Assembly: GCF_000719335.1 (NCBI RefSeq)
Contig: NZ_JOGB01000079.1
Span: forward strand, 1 to 33,572
DNA from: Streptomyces sp. NRRL S-87
Lineage (GTDB): Bacteria > Actinomycetota > Actinomycetes > Streptomycetales > Streptomycetaceae
Reading direction: 5' to 3'
DNA length: 33,572 nt
The translations under genes and the position numbers were made by a program. The notes beneath the pieces were generated by a model, which had not been told where the DNA came from, did not search any database, and saw only the letters and a list, made by a program, of their open reading frames with translations. Position 1 is the first letter of the stretch. Each line of letters begins with the position of its first letter. Positions 7,986-15,997 of this stretch are shown one piece after another.

Positions 7986-8177
7986 CTAGCGCGCCCGCCG
8001 GGAGGCCCTCAGCGCGCCCAGCGCGCCCAGGACCATGACCGTCCCGCCCAGGACCGAGTCCGGCACGGCCTCCTGCACCGACGTCGGCAGCAGGGACATC
8101 ACGCCGAGTACCAGCAGGAACGCCACCGCGCAGCCGCCCGCGCCGAGCAGGAGCCGGGAGAAGAGGCCGTGTGACAT
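7986..8177 (-). CDS. short hydrophobic protein of unknown function
   Basis: 63 aa from ATG 8177 with AAGG 10 nt upstream. An in-frame start at 8228 is also open but has no ribosome binding site. Two hydrophobic stretches (residues about 8-30 and 42-58) separated by a short polar loop suggest a two-helix membrane protein. No family recognised. Probably expressed with the downstream 102-aa membrane protein gene. Confidence 0.6.
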   Translation of the reverse strand: MSHGLFSRLLLGAGGCAVAFLLVLGVMSLLPTSVQEAVPDSVLGGTVMVLGALGALRASRRAR

Positions 8178-8309
8178 GGGTGGTCCGCCTTGCGGTGCGA
8201 GCGTGCGTACGTACGTGTGCCCACTCAACGCCCCGGCGTCCCCTCACGACACGGCCCGCCCGTGCCGGATTTGTCGCACACCCTCCGGATCTGCGGACGT
8301 GCCGGCCGT

Positions 8310-8338
8310 GGAACCGTTCCGGCGTACATTCGGTCTCG
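8310..8338 (+). promoter_or_regulatory. candidate ECF-sigma (SigE-like) promoter of the GNAT gene
   Basis: GGAACCG (8310-8316), 15 bp, then GGTCTCG (8332-8338), close to the pattern GGAAC-N15/16-CGTCTAA recognised by streptomycete SigE-type sigma factors. The -35 also forms the palindrome GGAAC-C-GTTCC. Inference only. Confidence 0.35.
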
Positions 8339-8342
8339 AAGG

Positions 8343-8396
8343 GGGGAGATCCAGCCATTGGGGGAGATCCGCCCAACCGGGGAGATCCGCCCATGG
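8343..8396 (+). repeat. three 18-bp tandem repeats in the GNAT leader
   Basis: GGGGAGATCC begins exactly at 8343, 8361 and 8379, each followed by an 8-bp variable part, two of them starting GCCCA. The array lies between the candidate promoter and the GTG start, so it would be in the transcript leader. Confidence 0.85.
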
Positions 8397-8424
8397 GGTA
8401 CGAGGCGCACAGAGGAGCACAAAC

Positions 8425-8967
8425 GTGATCTGTTACGGACCGGCCGTCCTCGACCTCGCGGAGGAGCTGGTCGACACGTACGCCGAGGTGTTCTCGGCGC
8501 CGCCGTGGAACGAGGACGAAGAAACCATTCATCAGTTCTCTCTGCGGCTCCAGGCCGACACCCGCAGGACCGGCTTCCGCACTGCCCTCGCCCAGTCCGC
8601 GGCCGGCATCGACGGGTTCGCGACCGCCTGGCTGACGGCCCGGACCCTCCCCGAGGACCGCGCGTACGCCCAGGTCGCCGCGCAGCTGGGGGCCGAGCGG
8701 GTCCGCGAGCTCCTCGTCGGCGCGCTGGAGATAGACGAACTCGCCGTACGCCAGTACGCCCGCAGCCAGGGCACCGGGCGGGCCCTGCTCGCCGAGCTCG
8801 CGGCGGACGCGCCCGGCAGCCGGGCCTGGGTGCTCACCGCGCGCAAGGCGGCCGACACGGTGGCCACGTACCGGCGCCTGGGCTGGCACGAGGTGGCCCC
8901 GCTGCCCGGCACGGCGAACGGGGTCCTGGTCTTCCTCGCCCCCGACCACCCGGCGGCCGGCGTCTGA
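8425..8967 (+). CDS. GNAT family N-acetyltransferase
   Basis: 180 aa from GTG 8425 with GAGGAG 7 nt upstream. The acetyl-CoA motif A is visible as ELAVRQYARSQGTGRALLAEL (about residues 104-124; R-x-x-G-x-G type), followed by AWVLTARKAADTVATYRRLGW, the usual GNAT motif B region. The N-terminal PWNEDEE segment is common in a group of actinobacterial acetyltransferases. The acceptor substrate cannot be told. Monocistronic by context; a candidate SigE-like promoter and an 18-bp repeat array precede it. Confidence 0.82.
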   Translation: MICYGPAVLDLAEELVDTYAEVFSAPPWNEDEETIHQFSLRLQADTRRTGFRTALAQSAAGIDGFATAWLTARTLPEDRAYAQVAAQLGAERVRELLVGALEIDELAVRQYARSQGTGRALLAELAADAPGSRAWVLTARKAADTVATYRRLGWHEVAPLPGTANGVLVFLAPDHPAAGV

Positions 8968-8970
8968 GGG

Positions 8971-9020
8971 CACCCGGGGCATGATCCGGCGGGCGGGCGG
9001 GGAACACCCGGGGCATGATC
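8971..9020. repeat. 16-bp direct repeat around the start of the next gene
   Basis: CACCCGGGGCATGATC occurs at 8971-8986 and again at 9005-9020; the second copy contains the ATG of the downstream gene. The first copy therefore offers a duplicate ATG in similar context 34 bp upstream. Confidence 0.8.
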
Positions 9021-10178
9021 ACTCACGTCTCGAGCACCCCGTCCGCGCCGCACCTCCCGGTCTCTCCCTCGTGCACCCCGCCGGCATCGCAGCTCCCGGT
9101 CTCTCCTTCCTGCACCCCGCCCGCGCCGTCGCGGCAGTGCGGCCGGCGGGCCCCGGCTGACGCGCTGCGGCGTCTGGCGGACCGGCAGTGCGGGCTCGCG
9201 ACCCGTCGGCAGCTCCGCTCGGCGGGGGTGCCCGCCGGTACCCTCGCGGGCCGCTGCCGCCCGGGGGGCCCGTGGCAGCGCCTGCTGCCCCGCGTCTACC
9301 TGCTGCAGACCGGCCCGCCCGATGCGCGCCAACGCGCCCTGGCAGCGGTGCTGTACGCCGCCCCGGGTCCGGCCGGGGCCGTCGGCGGGACCGCCCCCGA
9401 CCCGCTCTCCGGCGGCGGCGCGGCCCTGACCGGCGGGGCCGCGCTGGCGCTGCTGGGTGTCCGCGACGCGCCCGCCGTACCGCTCGACGTCCTCGTCCGG
9501 GCCCCGCGCCGGCCCGCGCCCGCGGGCGACGTACGCCCGCTGCCGACCTCCCGCTGGCCCGCCACCTTCACGGTCGCGGGCGTGCCGGCGGCCCGACCCG
9601 TCCGGGCGGCGGCGGACTTCGCCCGGCACGCGGCGGCCGCGGACGCCGACCGGGTCCGCAGCGTCCTCGCGCAGGTCGTCCAGGCGGGCTGGTGCCACCC
9701 CCAGGACCTGTACGCCGAGCTGCGCGCCGCCCGCGCCCTGAACCGCCCGGGGGTCCGCGCGGCCGCCGCCGAACTCGTGGCCGGCGTACGGTCCGTGGCC
9801 GAGGGGCGGGCCCGCGACGTGCTGGCGGCGGCGGCCGACCTGCCGGTCCCGCTCTGGAACGCCCGCCTCACCACCTCCGACGGCACCTTCCTGGCGACGC
9901 CGGACGCGTACTGGCCCGACGAGGGGGTCGCCCTGGAGGTGGACTCGGCCGAGTACCACTACACCCGCGACTCCTGGCAGGCCACGCTCCGGCGGCGGCT
10001 GCTGCTGGAGTCCCACGGCGTGCTCGTGGCCAGTGCCACCCCGGCGACCTTCCGCGACGCGCCCGACCTGGCCCTCGCCGCCCTCCGCGCGCTCCTCGCC
10101 CTCGGCGCCGCCCGTCCCGGGCCGCTCGCGCTGCGGGTCAAGCCGTCGGCGCCCGTCCAGCTGGTCCTGCGCTTCTAG
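9015..10178 (+). CDS. AbiEi-like winged-helix protein with C-terminal restriction-nuclease-like domain
   Basis: 387 aa. Residues 1-40 hold a low-complexity tandem duplication (LPVSPSCTPP twice). Residues about 45-95 resemble the winged helix at the N-terminus of AbiEi/type IV antitoxin-like proteins (ADRQCGLATRRQLRSAGVPAGTLAGR, then a YLLQTGP strand). The C-terminus resembles DUF559/Vsr-like nuclease folds: Asp297 in ATPDAYW, then Glu308 and Asp310 in VALEVDS, followed by a helix and the VLVASATPATF strand. Actinobacteria often carry this architecture as a solitary gene; its role is unknown. No AbiEii toxin gene is nearby, so I do not call a toxin-antitoxin pair. The start is uncertain because the Shine-Dalgarno is weak. 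Confidence 0.72.
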   Translation: MITHVSSTPSAPHLPVSPSCTPPASQLPVSPSCTPPAPSRQCGRRAPADALRRLADRQCGLATRRQLRSAGVPAGTLAGRCRPGGPWQRLLPRVYLLQTGPPDARQRALAAVLYAAPGPAGAVGGTAPDPLSGGGAALTGGAALALLGVRDAPAVPLDVLVRAPRRPAPAGDVRPLPTSRWPATFTVAGVPAARPVRAAADFARHAAAADADRVRSVLAQVVQAGWCHPQDLYAELRAARALNRPGVRAAAAELVAGVRSVAEGRARDVLAAAADLPVPLWNARLTTSDGTFLATPDAYWPDEGVALEVDSAEYHYTRDSWQATLRRRLLLESHGVLVASATPATFRDAPDLALAALRALLALGAARPGPLALRVKPSAPVQLVLRF

Positions 10179-10214
10179 CGGGGATCCCGGCAAGGGCCGC
10201 CCGGGCCCCGGCGG

Positions 10215-11213
10215 TCAGCGGGCGCCGTGGCAGTCGGTGTAGGGGCGGCCGGAGGTGCACCAGCACGGGTCGGAGGGGGCGGGGGGCCAGGGCACGGCCT
10301 TGCCGCGGGCGGCGAGCGTGGTGGCGTACTCCGCCAGCAGGGAGGGGGAGGAGGGGGAGGTCTTCTCGGACGCGGCGAAGGCCTCGTACGAGGGCACGCT
10401 GCCCGTGACGATGCCCAGGTTCGGCGTGCCGGAGGAGGCCAGGTCGCGCAGGGACGCCTCGATGCTGTTCAAGTGGGCCTCGTGGGAGGGGTACTCGGGC
10501 TGCAGCGCCGGGTACGAGGCGAGGAGTTCGGCGAGCTCCGCGGCCGGCCAGTGCAGGACCGCGACCGGGAACGGCCGGGAGAGCGCGGCCCGCCGGTCGC
10601 CCAGCTCCGCGCGCAGCCGCGCGATCTCGGCGCGCAGCTCGGCGGGGTCGTTCGAGCCCAGCGCCCAGATCCGCTTGGGGTCGTGCAGCTCGTCCAGGGG
10701 GATCGGCCCGGTGTGGCGGGTGTCGGCGACCATGTCCCAGTCGTCGTGGGGCAGCGCGAGCAGCCGCCGCACCCGGTGGCGTCCGGTCAGCAGGGCGGTG
10801 GCGGGGATCGAGAGGGGCTCGTCCTCGCGGACGAGGAGGGCGGCCGCCTCGGTGAACGCCGCGTGGGAGTCCTCGAGTTCGTCGTGCGCCTCGAGCGCCT
10901 CGGCGATGACCTCCCACGGTGCGGGGTCCTTCGGGGCGGCCGCGCGGATGCCGGCGATCAGGGCGCGCGCCTCGGCCTCGTGCCCGTACTCCCACAGGTT
11001 CGCGGCCTGCAGCGCCTTGATCAGGTGCGGGTCGGCGGGCGAGCCGGCCAGCAGGCGGTCGTAGAGGGCGCTCGCCCGCTCGCGTTCGTCGGCGAGTTCG
11101 AGGTGGGCCGCGGCCTGGAGGACGAGCGGTTCCTGGTCCTCGGGGTAGCGGGAGGCCGTGCGCAGCAGGCGCTCGGCTTCGGCGATGTGCTCAGCAGGCG
11201 TGTCGGGGCGCAT
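10215..11213 (-). CDS. SEC-C metal-binding motif protein with TPR-like N-terminus
   Basis: 332 aa from ATG 11213; an in-frame GTG at 11222 is the alternative. Residues about 10-130 form alpha-helical repeats of TPR type (AERLLRTASRYPEDQEPLVL, ASALYDRLLAGSPADPHL, ARALIAGIRAAAPKDPAPWE). The C-terminus ends in a SEC-C zinc-binding motif with Cys317, Cys319, Cys328 and His329 (CWCTSGRPYTDCHG). SEC-C motifs occur in SecA and in many stand-alone proteins of unknown role. Convergent with the preceding gene with 36 bp between the stops. No Shine-Dalgarno is seen; a TACGGT -10 box 7 nt before the ATG suggests a leaderless message. Confidence 0.83.
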   Translation of the reverse strand: MRPDTPAEHIAEAERLLRTASRYPEDQEPLVLQAAAHLELADERERASALYDRLLAGSPADPHLIKALQAANLWEYGHEAEARALIAGIRAAAPKDPAPWEVIAEALEAHDELEDSHAAFTEAAALLVREDEPLSIPATALLTGRHRVRRLLALPHDDWDMVADTRHTGPIPLDELHDPKRIWALGSNDPAELRAEIARLRAELGDRRAALSRPFPVAVLHWPAAELAELLASYPALQPEYPSHEAHLNSIEASLRDLASSGTPNLGIVTGSVPSYEAFAASEKTSPSSPSLLAEYATTLAARGKAVPWPPAPSDPCWCTSGRPYTDCHGAR

Positions 11214-11220
11214 GGTCCAC

Positions 11221-11226
11221 ACCGTA
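11221..11226 (-). promoter_or_regulatory. -10 box of the SEC-C gene, leaderless type
   Basis: Minus strand TACGGT ends 7 nt before ATG 11213. No good -35 box is seen, so this is tentative. Confidence 0.3.
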
Positions 11227-11312
11227 CTGCCGCTGGTCAGTTGGCGGGGGAAGTCCTAGGGTGCGGCCCGCGAAACCTTCACGTGGGCCTTCGGCGGGAG
11301 CGGGGTGGGAGG

Positions 11313-12260
11313 GTGCGCGGTGCGCGGCGGCGGATACCCGTGGTGGTGCAGGGGGACCGACGGCGGTCCGGGCCGCCGCGGCTGCAGCTGTGGCGTCGGC
11401 GTCGGCGTCGGCCGGCGGGTGCGTTTCCCCGGGTCCGGCGGCCCGGGCGGGGGGTGGGGTCCCGGCACCGGCCGGCGGTGTCGTCGCTGTCGCGGTCGCT
11501 GTGGGCGGGGGCCGAAGTGGCCGTGACCGTCGGGACGGTGTTGCTGCTGCTGGTGGTGCACCAGGTGTGGTGGACCAACCGGCAGGCGCTGGCGGGGGCG
11601 CGCAGCCGGGTGGCGTCCTTGGAGCGGGAGTGGGCCGGGGGCCCGGGGGTCGCGGCCGCGACGCCGGTGCCCGGGGTCGGGGACGGGGCCCCGTCCGCGC
11701 CGTCCGCGCCGGCGGCGGTGGGCGGGGCGTCGGCGGCGCCGGAGGTGCCCGGTGTCGGCGGCGGTTCCGCGCCGCACGCGTCCGTCCCCGAAGTGCCGCG
11801 CGGGGACCGGGCGTACGCGGTCCTGCGCATCCCGCGGCTGGGCGTCGTGGCGCCCGTCGCCGAGGGCGTGGACAAGCGGCGGGTGCTCGACAAGGGGTAC
11901 GTCGGCCACTACCCCGGTACCGCGCAGCCGGGCGCCCCGGGCAACTTCGCGGTCGCCGGCCACCGCAACACCCACGGCGAGCCGTTCCGTTACGTCAACC
12001 GGCTGCGCGCGGGGGACACGCTGGTCGTCGACGTGCGCGGGTGGCGCTACACCTACGTGGTCGGCGTGCGCCTGGACCAGACCCTGGAGCGGGACACCGG
12101 CGTCATCGCGCCCGTGCCGCGCAGCCTGGTCCGGCCCTCGTACGGGTACCGCACCCCGGGCACGTACATCACCCTCACCACCTGCACGCCCGAGTTCACG
12201 TCGCGCTACCGGCTCGTGGTGTGGGGGACGCTGCGCGACGCGGAGCGGCGGGGCGGGTAG
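11313..12260 (+). CDS. srtE: class E sortase
   Basis: 315 aa if started at GTG 11313; GTG at 11340 and 11479 are possible too, as no start has a clear ribosome binding site. A basic cytoplasmic tail is followed by one membrane helix (about residues 69-88) and a Gly/Ala/Pro-rich linker. The sortase domain has the catalytic triad: His217 in AVAGHRNTHG, Cys291 in TLTTCTPEF and Arg298/Arg300 in TSRYRLVVWG. The TLTTCTP motif and Actinobacterial setting fit class E, whose members join LAxTG-bearing proteins to peptidoglycan at the outer face of the membrane. An LAxTG protein is encoded in the same window at 17.7 kb. Confidence 0.87.
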   Translation: MRGARRRIPVVVQGDRRRSGPPRLQLWRRRRRRPAGAFPRVRRPGRGVGSRHRPAVSSLSRSLWAGAEVAVTVGTVLLLLVVHQVWWTNRQALAGARSRVASLEREWAGGPGVAAATPVPGVGDGAPSAPSAPAAVGGASAAPEVPGVGGGSAPHASVPEVPRGDRAYAVLRIPRLGVVAPVAEGVDKRRVLDKGYVGHYPGTAQPGAPGNFAVAGHRNTHGEPFRYVNRLRAGDTLVVDVRGWRYTYVVGVRLDQTLERDTGVIAPVPRSLVRPSYGYRTPGTYITLTTCTPEFTSRYRLVVWGTLRDAERRGG

Positions 12261-12363
12261 GCGCCGGGGCGGGCGGGCGCCGGGGGCGGGTGGGCGTCCG
12301 GGCGGGCGGGGCCTCCGCGGCGTCGGTCCGGGGTGCGCCCGGTCGCCTGTCGGTGGGTGCGGT

Positions 12364-12369
12364 TACGAT
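12364..12369 (+). promoter_or_regulatory. possible -10 box before the DUF6412-like gene
   Basis: TACGAT lies 57 nt upstream of the ATG in the 165-bp gap after the sortase gene. No matching -35 is obvious. Confidence 0.25.
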
Positions 12370-12425
12370 CGGGGGGACGTCGCACGCGGTGTGCGGGGGG
12401 GAGTCCTGGAGGGGAGGGCCGAGCG

Positions 12426-12782
12426 ATGGTGCGTGCCAACCGGCGTGCCGGCGGGTCGAGTTCCGCCCTCGGGCTGCCCGGGTTCCTCGCGCTGACGGGG
12501 CTGCTGGAGCTCCTCGGGTTCGTGGGCGTGCTCTGGGTCTTCGGCGGGCAGGGCGCACTCGCCTCCGCCGTCGCGCTGGCCGCCACCGTGGCCGTGGGCG
12601 CGGCCGTCCTCGCCTGCGCCGCCTTCGCCGCGCGCAGCGCCCGTCCGGTGCCACCGACGCGCGTCCGCACCGCGATACGCGACCGGGCGCGGCGTACCGC
12701 GTTCCTGCCGCAGCGCGACCCCGACGCCCGCGGCCGCACCCGGCCGAGGGCGCCCGGCCGACTCGTCCCGACGGCCGCTTAG
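12426..12782 (+). CDS. small membrane protein upstream of yidC (DUF6412-like)
   Basis: 118 aa from ATG 12426 with a strong GGAGGGG ribosome binding site. Two membrane helices (about residues 14-38 and 42-69) are followed by a basic, soluble tail ending with TAFLPQRDPDARGRTRPRAPG. This arrangement and the position before a YidC gene match the DUF6412 family as I remember it; the family call is moderate, the membrane topology is clear. It may work with the insertase encoded 160 bp downstream. Confidence 0.75.
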   Translation: MVRANRRAGGSSSALGLPGFLALTGLLELLGFVGVLWVFGGQGALASAVALAATVAVGAAVLACAAFAARSARPVPPTRVRTAIRDRARRTAFLPQRDPDARGRTRPRAPGRLVPTAA

Positions 12783-12945
12783 GGGCGCGCCGCACGGTCG
12801 CCGGGCTGCCGGACCGTCCCCTCGGGTCCCGCCCGACCTGACGGGGGCCGTCCGCCCGGTGTTCCGCCGTACCGCCGCGCCTTCCTTCGCGGCTCGTCAT
12901 GCCGACGCAATCCGTTCGCAGGACGAGACCTTCCGGGGGACCCCG

Positions 12946-13749
12946 ATGTCCTTTTTCATCACTGTTGTCGATCTTCTTGCCCGTCTTCTCGACCCCTTGC
13001 TCGGCGCCTCGGCGACGGCCGCGGGGATCGTGCTGCTCACGCTGCTCGTGCGGGCCGGGCTGCACCCGCTCACCCGCGCCGCCTTCCGCGGCGAGCGGGC
13101 CAGGGCGGCGCTGGCCCCGCGCGTGGCCGAGCTGCGGAAGCGGTACGCCGGCCCGAAGCACGCCGAGCGGCTGCGCCGGGAGCTGACCTCCCTCCATGCG
13201 GAGGCGAAGGTCTCGCCCTTTGCGGGGCTGCTGCCGATGCTGGTGCAGCTGCCGGTGTTCTTCGTGATGTACCGCGTCTTTTCCTCCGCCGAGGTGGGCG
13301 GACGGGTCAACGGGCTGCTGGACCACCGGCTGCTGTCCGCGCCGCTGGGGGCGCGCTGGGCGGACGCCCTGGGCGCGGGCGGGCCGTTCGGCGCCGAGGG
13401 GCTGGTGTTCCTCGCCCTGTTCGCGGCCCTGGCGGCGGTGGCCGGCTGGAACGTGGTGCGCGGGCGCCGGTCCTTCGCGGCGTCGACGGCGGCGCTGACG
13501 AGTGCCGGTTCCGGGCCAGGTGCCGGTTCCGGGGCGGGTGGCGCCGGCGACGCCGGTGCTGCCGGGATGCAGCGGGTCGCCCGCTGGATGCCCCTGCTCG
13601 CCTTTGGGACGCTGGTCACGGCGGCGATCGTGCCGCTGGCCGCCGGGCTCTACCTCCTCACCACCACCGCCTGGTCGGCGGCCGAGCGGGCCTGGCTCCA
13701 GCACCGGTGGGACGCCCGGTCCCGGGCGGCGGTCGCGGCAGGGGCGTAG
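12946..13749 (+). CDS. yidC: YidC/Oxa1 family membrane protein insertase
   Basis: 267 aa from ATG 12946, with GGGGGA 5 nt upstream; the frame is open to 12859 but without signals. Helix 1 (SFFITVVDLLARLLDPLL) is followed by the core Oxa1 domain: TLLVRAGLHPLTRAAF with the conserved groove Arg36, a coiled cytoplasmic hairpin (ALAPRVAELRKRYAG) and FAGLLPMLVQLPVFFVMYRVFSS. It is short and lacks the N-terminal periplasmic domain, as usual in Gram-positive bacteria. A Gly/Ala/Ser-rich insert (about residues 185-205) precedes the last helices. Probably a second YidC copy next to the DUF6412-like gene rather than the one by rpmH/rnpA at the origin. Confidence 0.88.
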   Translation: MSFFITVVDLLARLLDPLLGASATAAGIVLLTLLVRAGLHPLTRAAFRGERARAALAPRVAELRKRYAGPKHAERLRRELTSLHAEAKVSPFAGLLPMLVQLPVFFVMYRVFSSAEVGGRVNGLLDHRLLSAPLGARWADALGAGGPFGAEGLVFLALFAALAAVAGWNVVRGRRSFAASTAALTSAGSGPGAGSGAGGAGDAGAAGMQRVARWMPLLAFGTLVTAAIVPLAAGLYLLTTTAWSAAERAWLQHRWDARSRAAVAAGA

Positions 13750-13778
13750 GCGGCGTAGTCGGCGTAGGCGGCGTGGGC
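13743..13778. repeat. four 9-bp tandem repeats at the yidC stop
   Basis: Units GGCGTAGGC, GGCGTAGTC, GGCGTAGGC and GGCGTGGGC follow one another; the first contains the stop codon of yidC. Confidence 0.75.
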
Positions 13779-13851
13779 GGGGCGGGGGGAGCCCGGGGCG
13801 GGCCGGCGCGTCTCCGGTCGGGCGATGGCGTTCCAGTACGTGAACACGGTC

Positions 13852-13911
13852 TTGCGCATTGGATGGACTTCTTGGAGGATCGGCCAATCCTCCGATGGCC
13901 GCAACCCATCG
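13852..13911 (+). promoter_or_regulatory. promoter and two inverted repeats before the FAH gene
   Basis: -35 TTGCGC (13852-13857), 17-bp spacer, -10 GAGGAT (13875-13880). A perfect 7-bp inverted repeat GGAGGAT-CGGCCA-ATCCTCC (13874-13893) covers the -10 box and start site, and a second, CGATGG-N7-CCATCG (13893-13911), begins at its last base. This looks like a double operator for an unlinked regulator. Confidence 0.5.
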
Positions 13912-13965
13912 TCCGGCCCGGGGCATGCCCGCGGGCCGACCACCCACGACCACGGGAGAATGCCC

Positions 13966-14823
13966 ATGAAGCTGCTGCGCGTCGGACCGGACGGGGCGGA
14001 GCGCCCCGCGCTGCTCGACCAGGACGGCGTCCTGCGGGACCTGTCCGGTCTCGTCGCCGACGTCGACGGAGCCCTGCTCTCCGACGAGGGCGCGCTGTCC
14101 CGGGTGCGGGACGCGGCAGCCTCCGGTGAGCTCCCGCGCCTCGCCGCCGAGGGCCTGCGGATCGGCGCCCCGGTGGGCCGGATCGGCAAGATCGTGGGCA
14201 TCGGCCTGAACTACCACGACCACGCGGAGGAGATCGGCGCCGCGATCCCGGAGGAGCCGATCATGTTCCTCAAAGCCCCCGACACCGTCGTCGGCCCCGA
14301 CGACACGGTCCTCGTGCCGCGCGGCAGCGTGAAGACCGACTGGGAGGCCGAGCTGGGCGTCGTCATCGGCAGTACCGCGCGGTACCTGGACTCGGCGGAG
14401 GAGGCGCTGGCGCACGTCGGCGGCTACGTCCTCGCCCACGACATCTCGGAACGGGAGTTCCAGATCGAACGCGGCGGCACCTGGGACAAGGGCAAGAACT
14501 GCGAGACCTTCACGCCCCTGGGTCCGTGGCTCGTGACGGCCGACGAGGTCGGCGACCCGCAGACCCTGGGCGTGCGCCTGTGGGTCAACGGCGAGAAGCA
14601 GCAGGACGGCACCACCGCCAACCAGATCTTCCCGGTGGGCGAGGTCGTCCGGTACCTGAGCCGCTTCATGACCCTCTACCCGGGCGACGTCATCGTCACC
14701 GGTACGCCCGCCGGCGTCGCCATGGGCCGGCCCGAGCCGAAGCCCTACCTGCGGGCCGGCGACGTGGTCGAGCTGGAGATCGACGGCCTGGGCCGTCAGC
14801 GGCAGGAGCTCAAGGACGCCTGA
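13966..14823 (+). CDS. fumarylacetoacetate hydrolase family protein
   Basis: 285 aa from ATG 13966, with GGGAG 7 nt upstream; ATG 13960 is also possible. Residues about 75-280 form the FAH fold: GIGLNYHDHAEE, EEPIMFLKAPDTVVGPDD, the metal ligands Glu127 and Glu129 in DWEAELGVVI and Asp159 in LAHDISERE, and VTGTPAGVAMG. Proteins of this length and pattern cleave or isomerise 2-oxo/2-hydroxy acids with a C-C bond to a carboxylate (ureidoglycolate lyase, 2-hydroxyhepta-diene-dioate isomerase, acylpyruvate hydrolase). The exact substrate is not shown by the neighbours. It has its own promoter with two inverted repeats and is followed by a strong bidirectional terminator. Confidence 0.87.
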   Translation: MKLLRVGPDGAERPALLDQDGVLRDLSGLVADVDGALLSDEGALSRVRDAAASGELPRLAAEGLRIGAPVGRIGKIVGIGLNYHDHAEEIGAAIPEEPIMFLKAPDTVVGPDDTVLVPRGSVKTDWEAELGVVIGSTARYLDSAEEALAHVGGYVLAHDISEREFQIERGGTWDKGKNCETFTPLGPWLVTADEVGDPQTLGVRLWVNGEKQQDGTTANQIFPVGEVVRYLSRFMTLYPGDVIVTGTPAGVAMGRPEPKPYLRAGDVVELEIDGLGRQRQELKDA

Positions 14824-14835
14824 GCCGGACGCCCA

Positions 14836-14877
14836 CGGGGCCGGGCGCGCGGTGCGGACACCGTGCGCCCGGCCCCG
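14836..14877. terminator. bidirectional terminator
   Basis: A 13-bp perfect stem (14836-14848 with 14865-14877) continues inwards as GCGGTG/CACCGT around a CGGA loop. It separates the convergent FAH and oxidoreductase genes. Confidence 0.8.
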
Positions 14878-14893
14878 TTCGCGCGCGGGGGCG

Positions 14894-15991
14894 TCAGGCG
14901 CGGGGCGGGAGCTCCACGGTCACGCCCTCGTGCGCGGAGCGGCGGGCCGCCTCCAGGACGTCGAGCGCGTCGGCCGCCTCGTACGCGGTCACCGGCGGCG
15001 GGGTGCCGTCGCGCAGGGCGCCCGCGACCGCGGCGTAGTAGGCGGGGTAGTCGCCGGCCACCGTCGGCACCGGGATGCCGCCGCCCGTCAGCGGGGACTC
15101 GCCCGAGCCGATCCGCCCCCACAGCGACTCCGTCTCGGCGCCCCAGGGAGCGCCGCCGCGCCCCGGCCGCTTGCCCTCGCGCAGGGCCGCCTCCTGCGGG
15201 TCCAGCCCGTACTTGACGTAGCCGGCGTCCGAGCCGAGCACGCGGAAGCGGGGGCCCAGCTGGGCCGTGGTGGCGCTGACGTACAGGTGCGAGCGCACGC
15301 CGCCGGCGTGGGTGAGGGCGATGAAGGTGTCGTCGTCGGTCTGGGCGCCGGGGCGGCGCACGTCGGTCTCGGCGTAGACCCGTACCGCGGGGCCGAACAG
15401 CACCAGGGCCTGGTCGACCACGTGGCTGCCGAGGTCGTACAGCAGCCCGCCGATCTCCTCCGGGGCGCCGGACTCCCGCCAGCCGCCCTTGAGCAGCGGG
15501 CGCCACCGCTCGAAGCGGGACTCGAAGCGCTGGACCTCGCCGAGCTCGCCGGTGGCCAGCAGGGTGCGCAGGGTGAGGAAGTCGTTGTCCCAGCGGCGGT
15601 TCTGGAAGACGGAGAGCAGCAGTCCGCGCTCCTCGGCGCGGGCGGCCAGCGCCCGGGCCTCGGCGGCGGTGCCGGCGACGGGCTTGTCGACCACGACGGG
15701 CAGGCCGGCGTCGAGGGCCGCCGTCGCGAGGGGGACGTGGGTCTTGTTGGGCGAGGCGATCACGACCAGGTCGAGGTCGGCGGCCGACGACCCGGTGAAC
15801 AGCTCCTCGGGCGAGGCGGCGATCCGTACGTCGGGGAACTCGGCGCGGGCGCGCGCCTGCCGCTCGGCGTTGCCGGTGACGACCGTGTCGAGGACCAGCC
15901 CCTCGGTCGCGGCCACGAGCGGGGCGTGGAAGACGGAGCCGGCGAGGCCGTAGCCGATGACCGCTACGCGGAGGGGGGTGGGGGTGTTCAT
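14894..15991 (-). CDS. Gfo/Idh/MocA family oxidoreductase
   Basis: 365 aa. The N-terminal Rossmann fold has VIGYGLAGSVFHAPL (Gly13, Gly15, Gly18) for NAD(P) binding; VVDKPVAG supplies the conserved catalytic Lys103, and GGLLYDLGSHVVDQAL supplies the Asp186/His190 region of the C-terminal domain. Such enzymes oxidise or reduce sugars, inositols or related polyols; the substrate is unknown. ATG 15991 is directly preceded by AGGGGG but lies 6 nt after a -10-like box, so it may be leaderless. It is divergent from a ROK regulator, and a 25-bp palindrome covers its -10 region, which suggests sugar-responsive repression by that regulator. Confidence 0.88.
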   Translation of the reverse strand: MNTPTPLRVAVIGYGLAGSVFHAPLVAATEGLVLDTVVTGNAERQARARAEFPDVRIAASPEELFTGSSAADLDLVVIASPNKTHVPLATAALDAGLPVVVDKPVAGTAAEARALAARAEERGLLLSVFQNRRWDNDFLTLRTLLATGELGEVQRFESRFERWRPLLKGGWRESGAPEEIGGLLYDLGSHVVDQALVLFGPAVRVYAETDVRRPGAQTDDDTFIALTHAGGVRSHLYVSATTAQLGPRFRVLGSDAGYVKYGLDPQEAALREGKRPGRGGAPWGAETESLWGRIGSGESPLTGGGIPVPTVAGDYPAYYAAVAGALRDGTPPPVTAYEAADALDVLEAARRSAHEGVTVELPPRA

Positions 15992-15997
15992 CCCCCT

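Noticed and set aside
7980..7990. GGTCTAG sequence resembling the GntR sites
   Set aside because: It covers the stop codon of a small gene, lacks the second half GACC, and is far from any promoter.
9015..10178. AbiE-type toxin-antitoxin system
   Set aside because: No AbiEii-like nucleotidyltransferase gene lies on either side; neighbours are GNAT and SEC-C genes.
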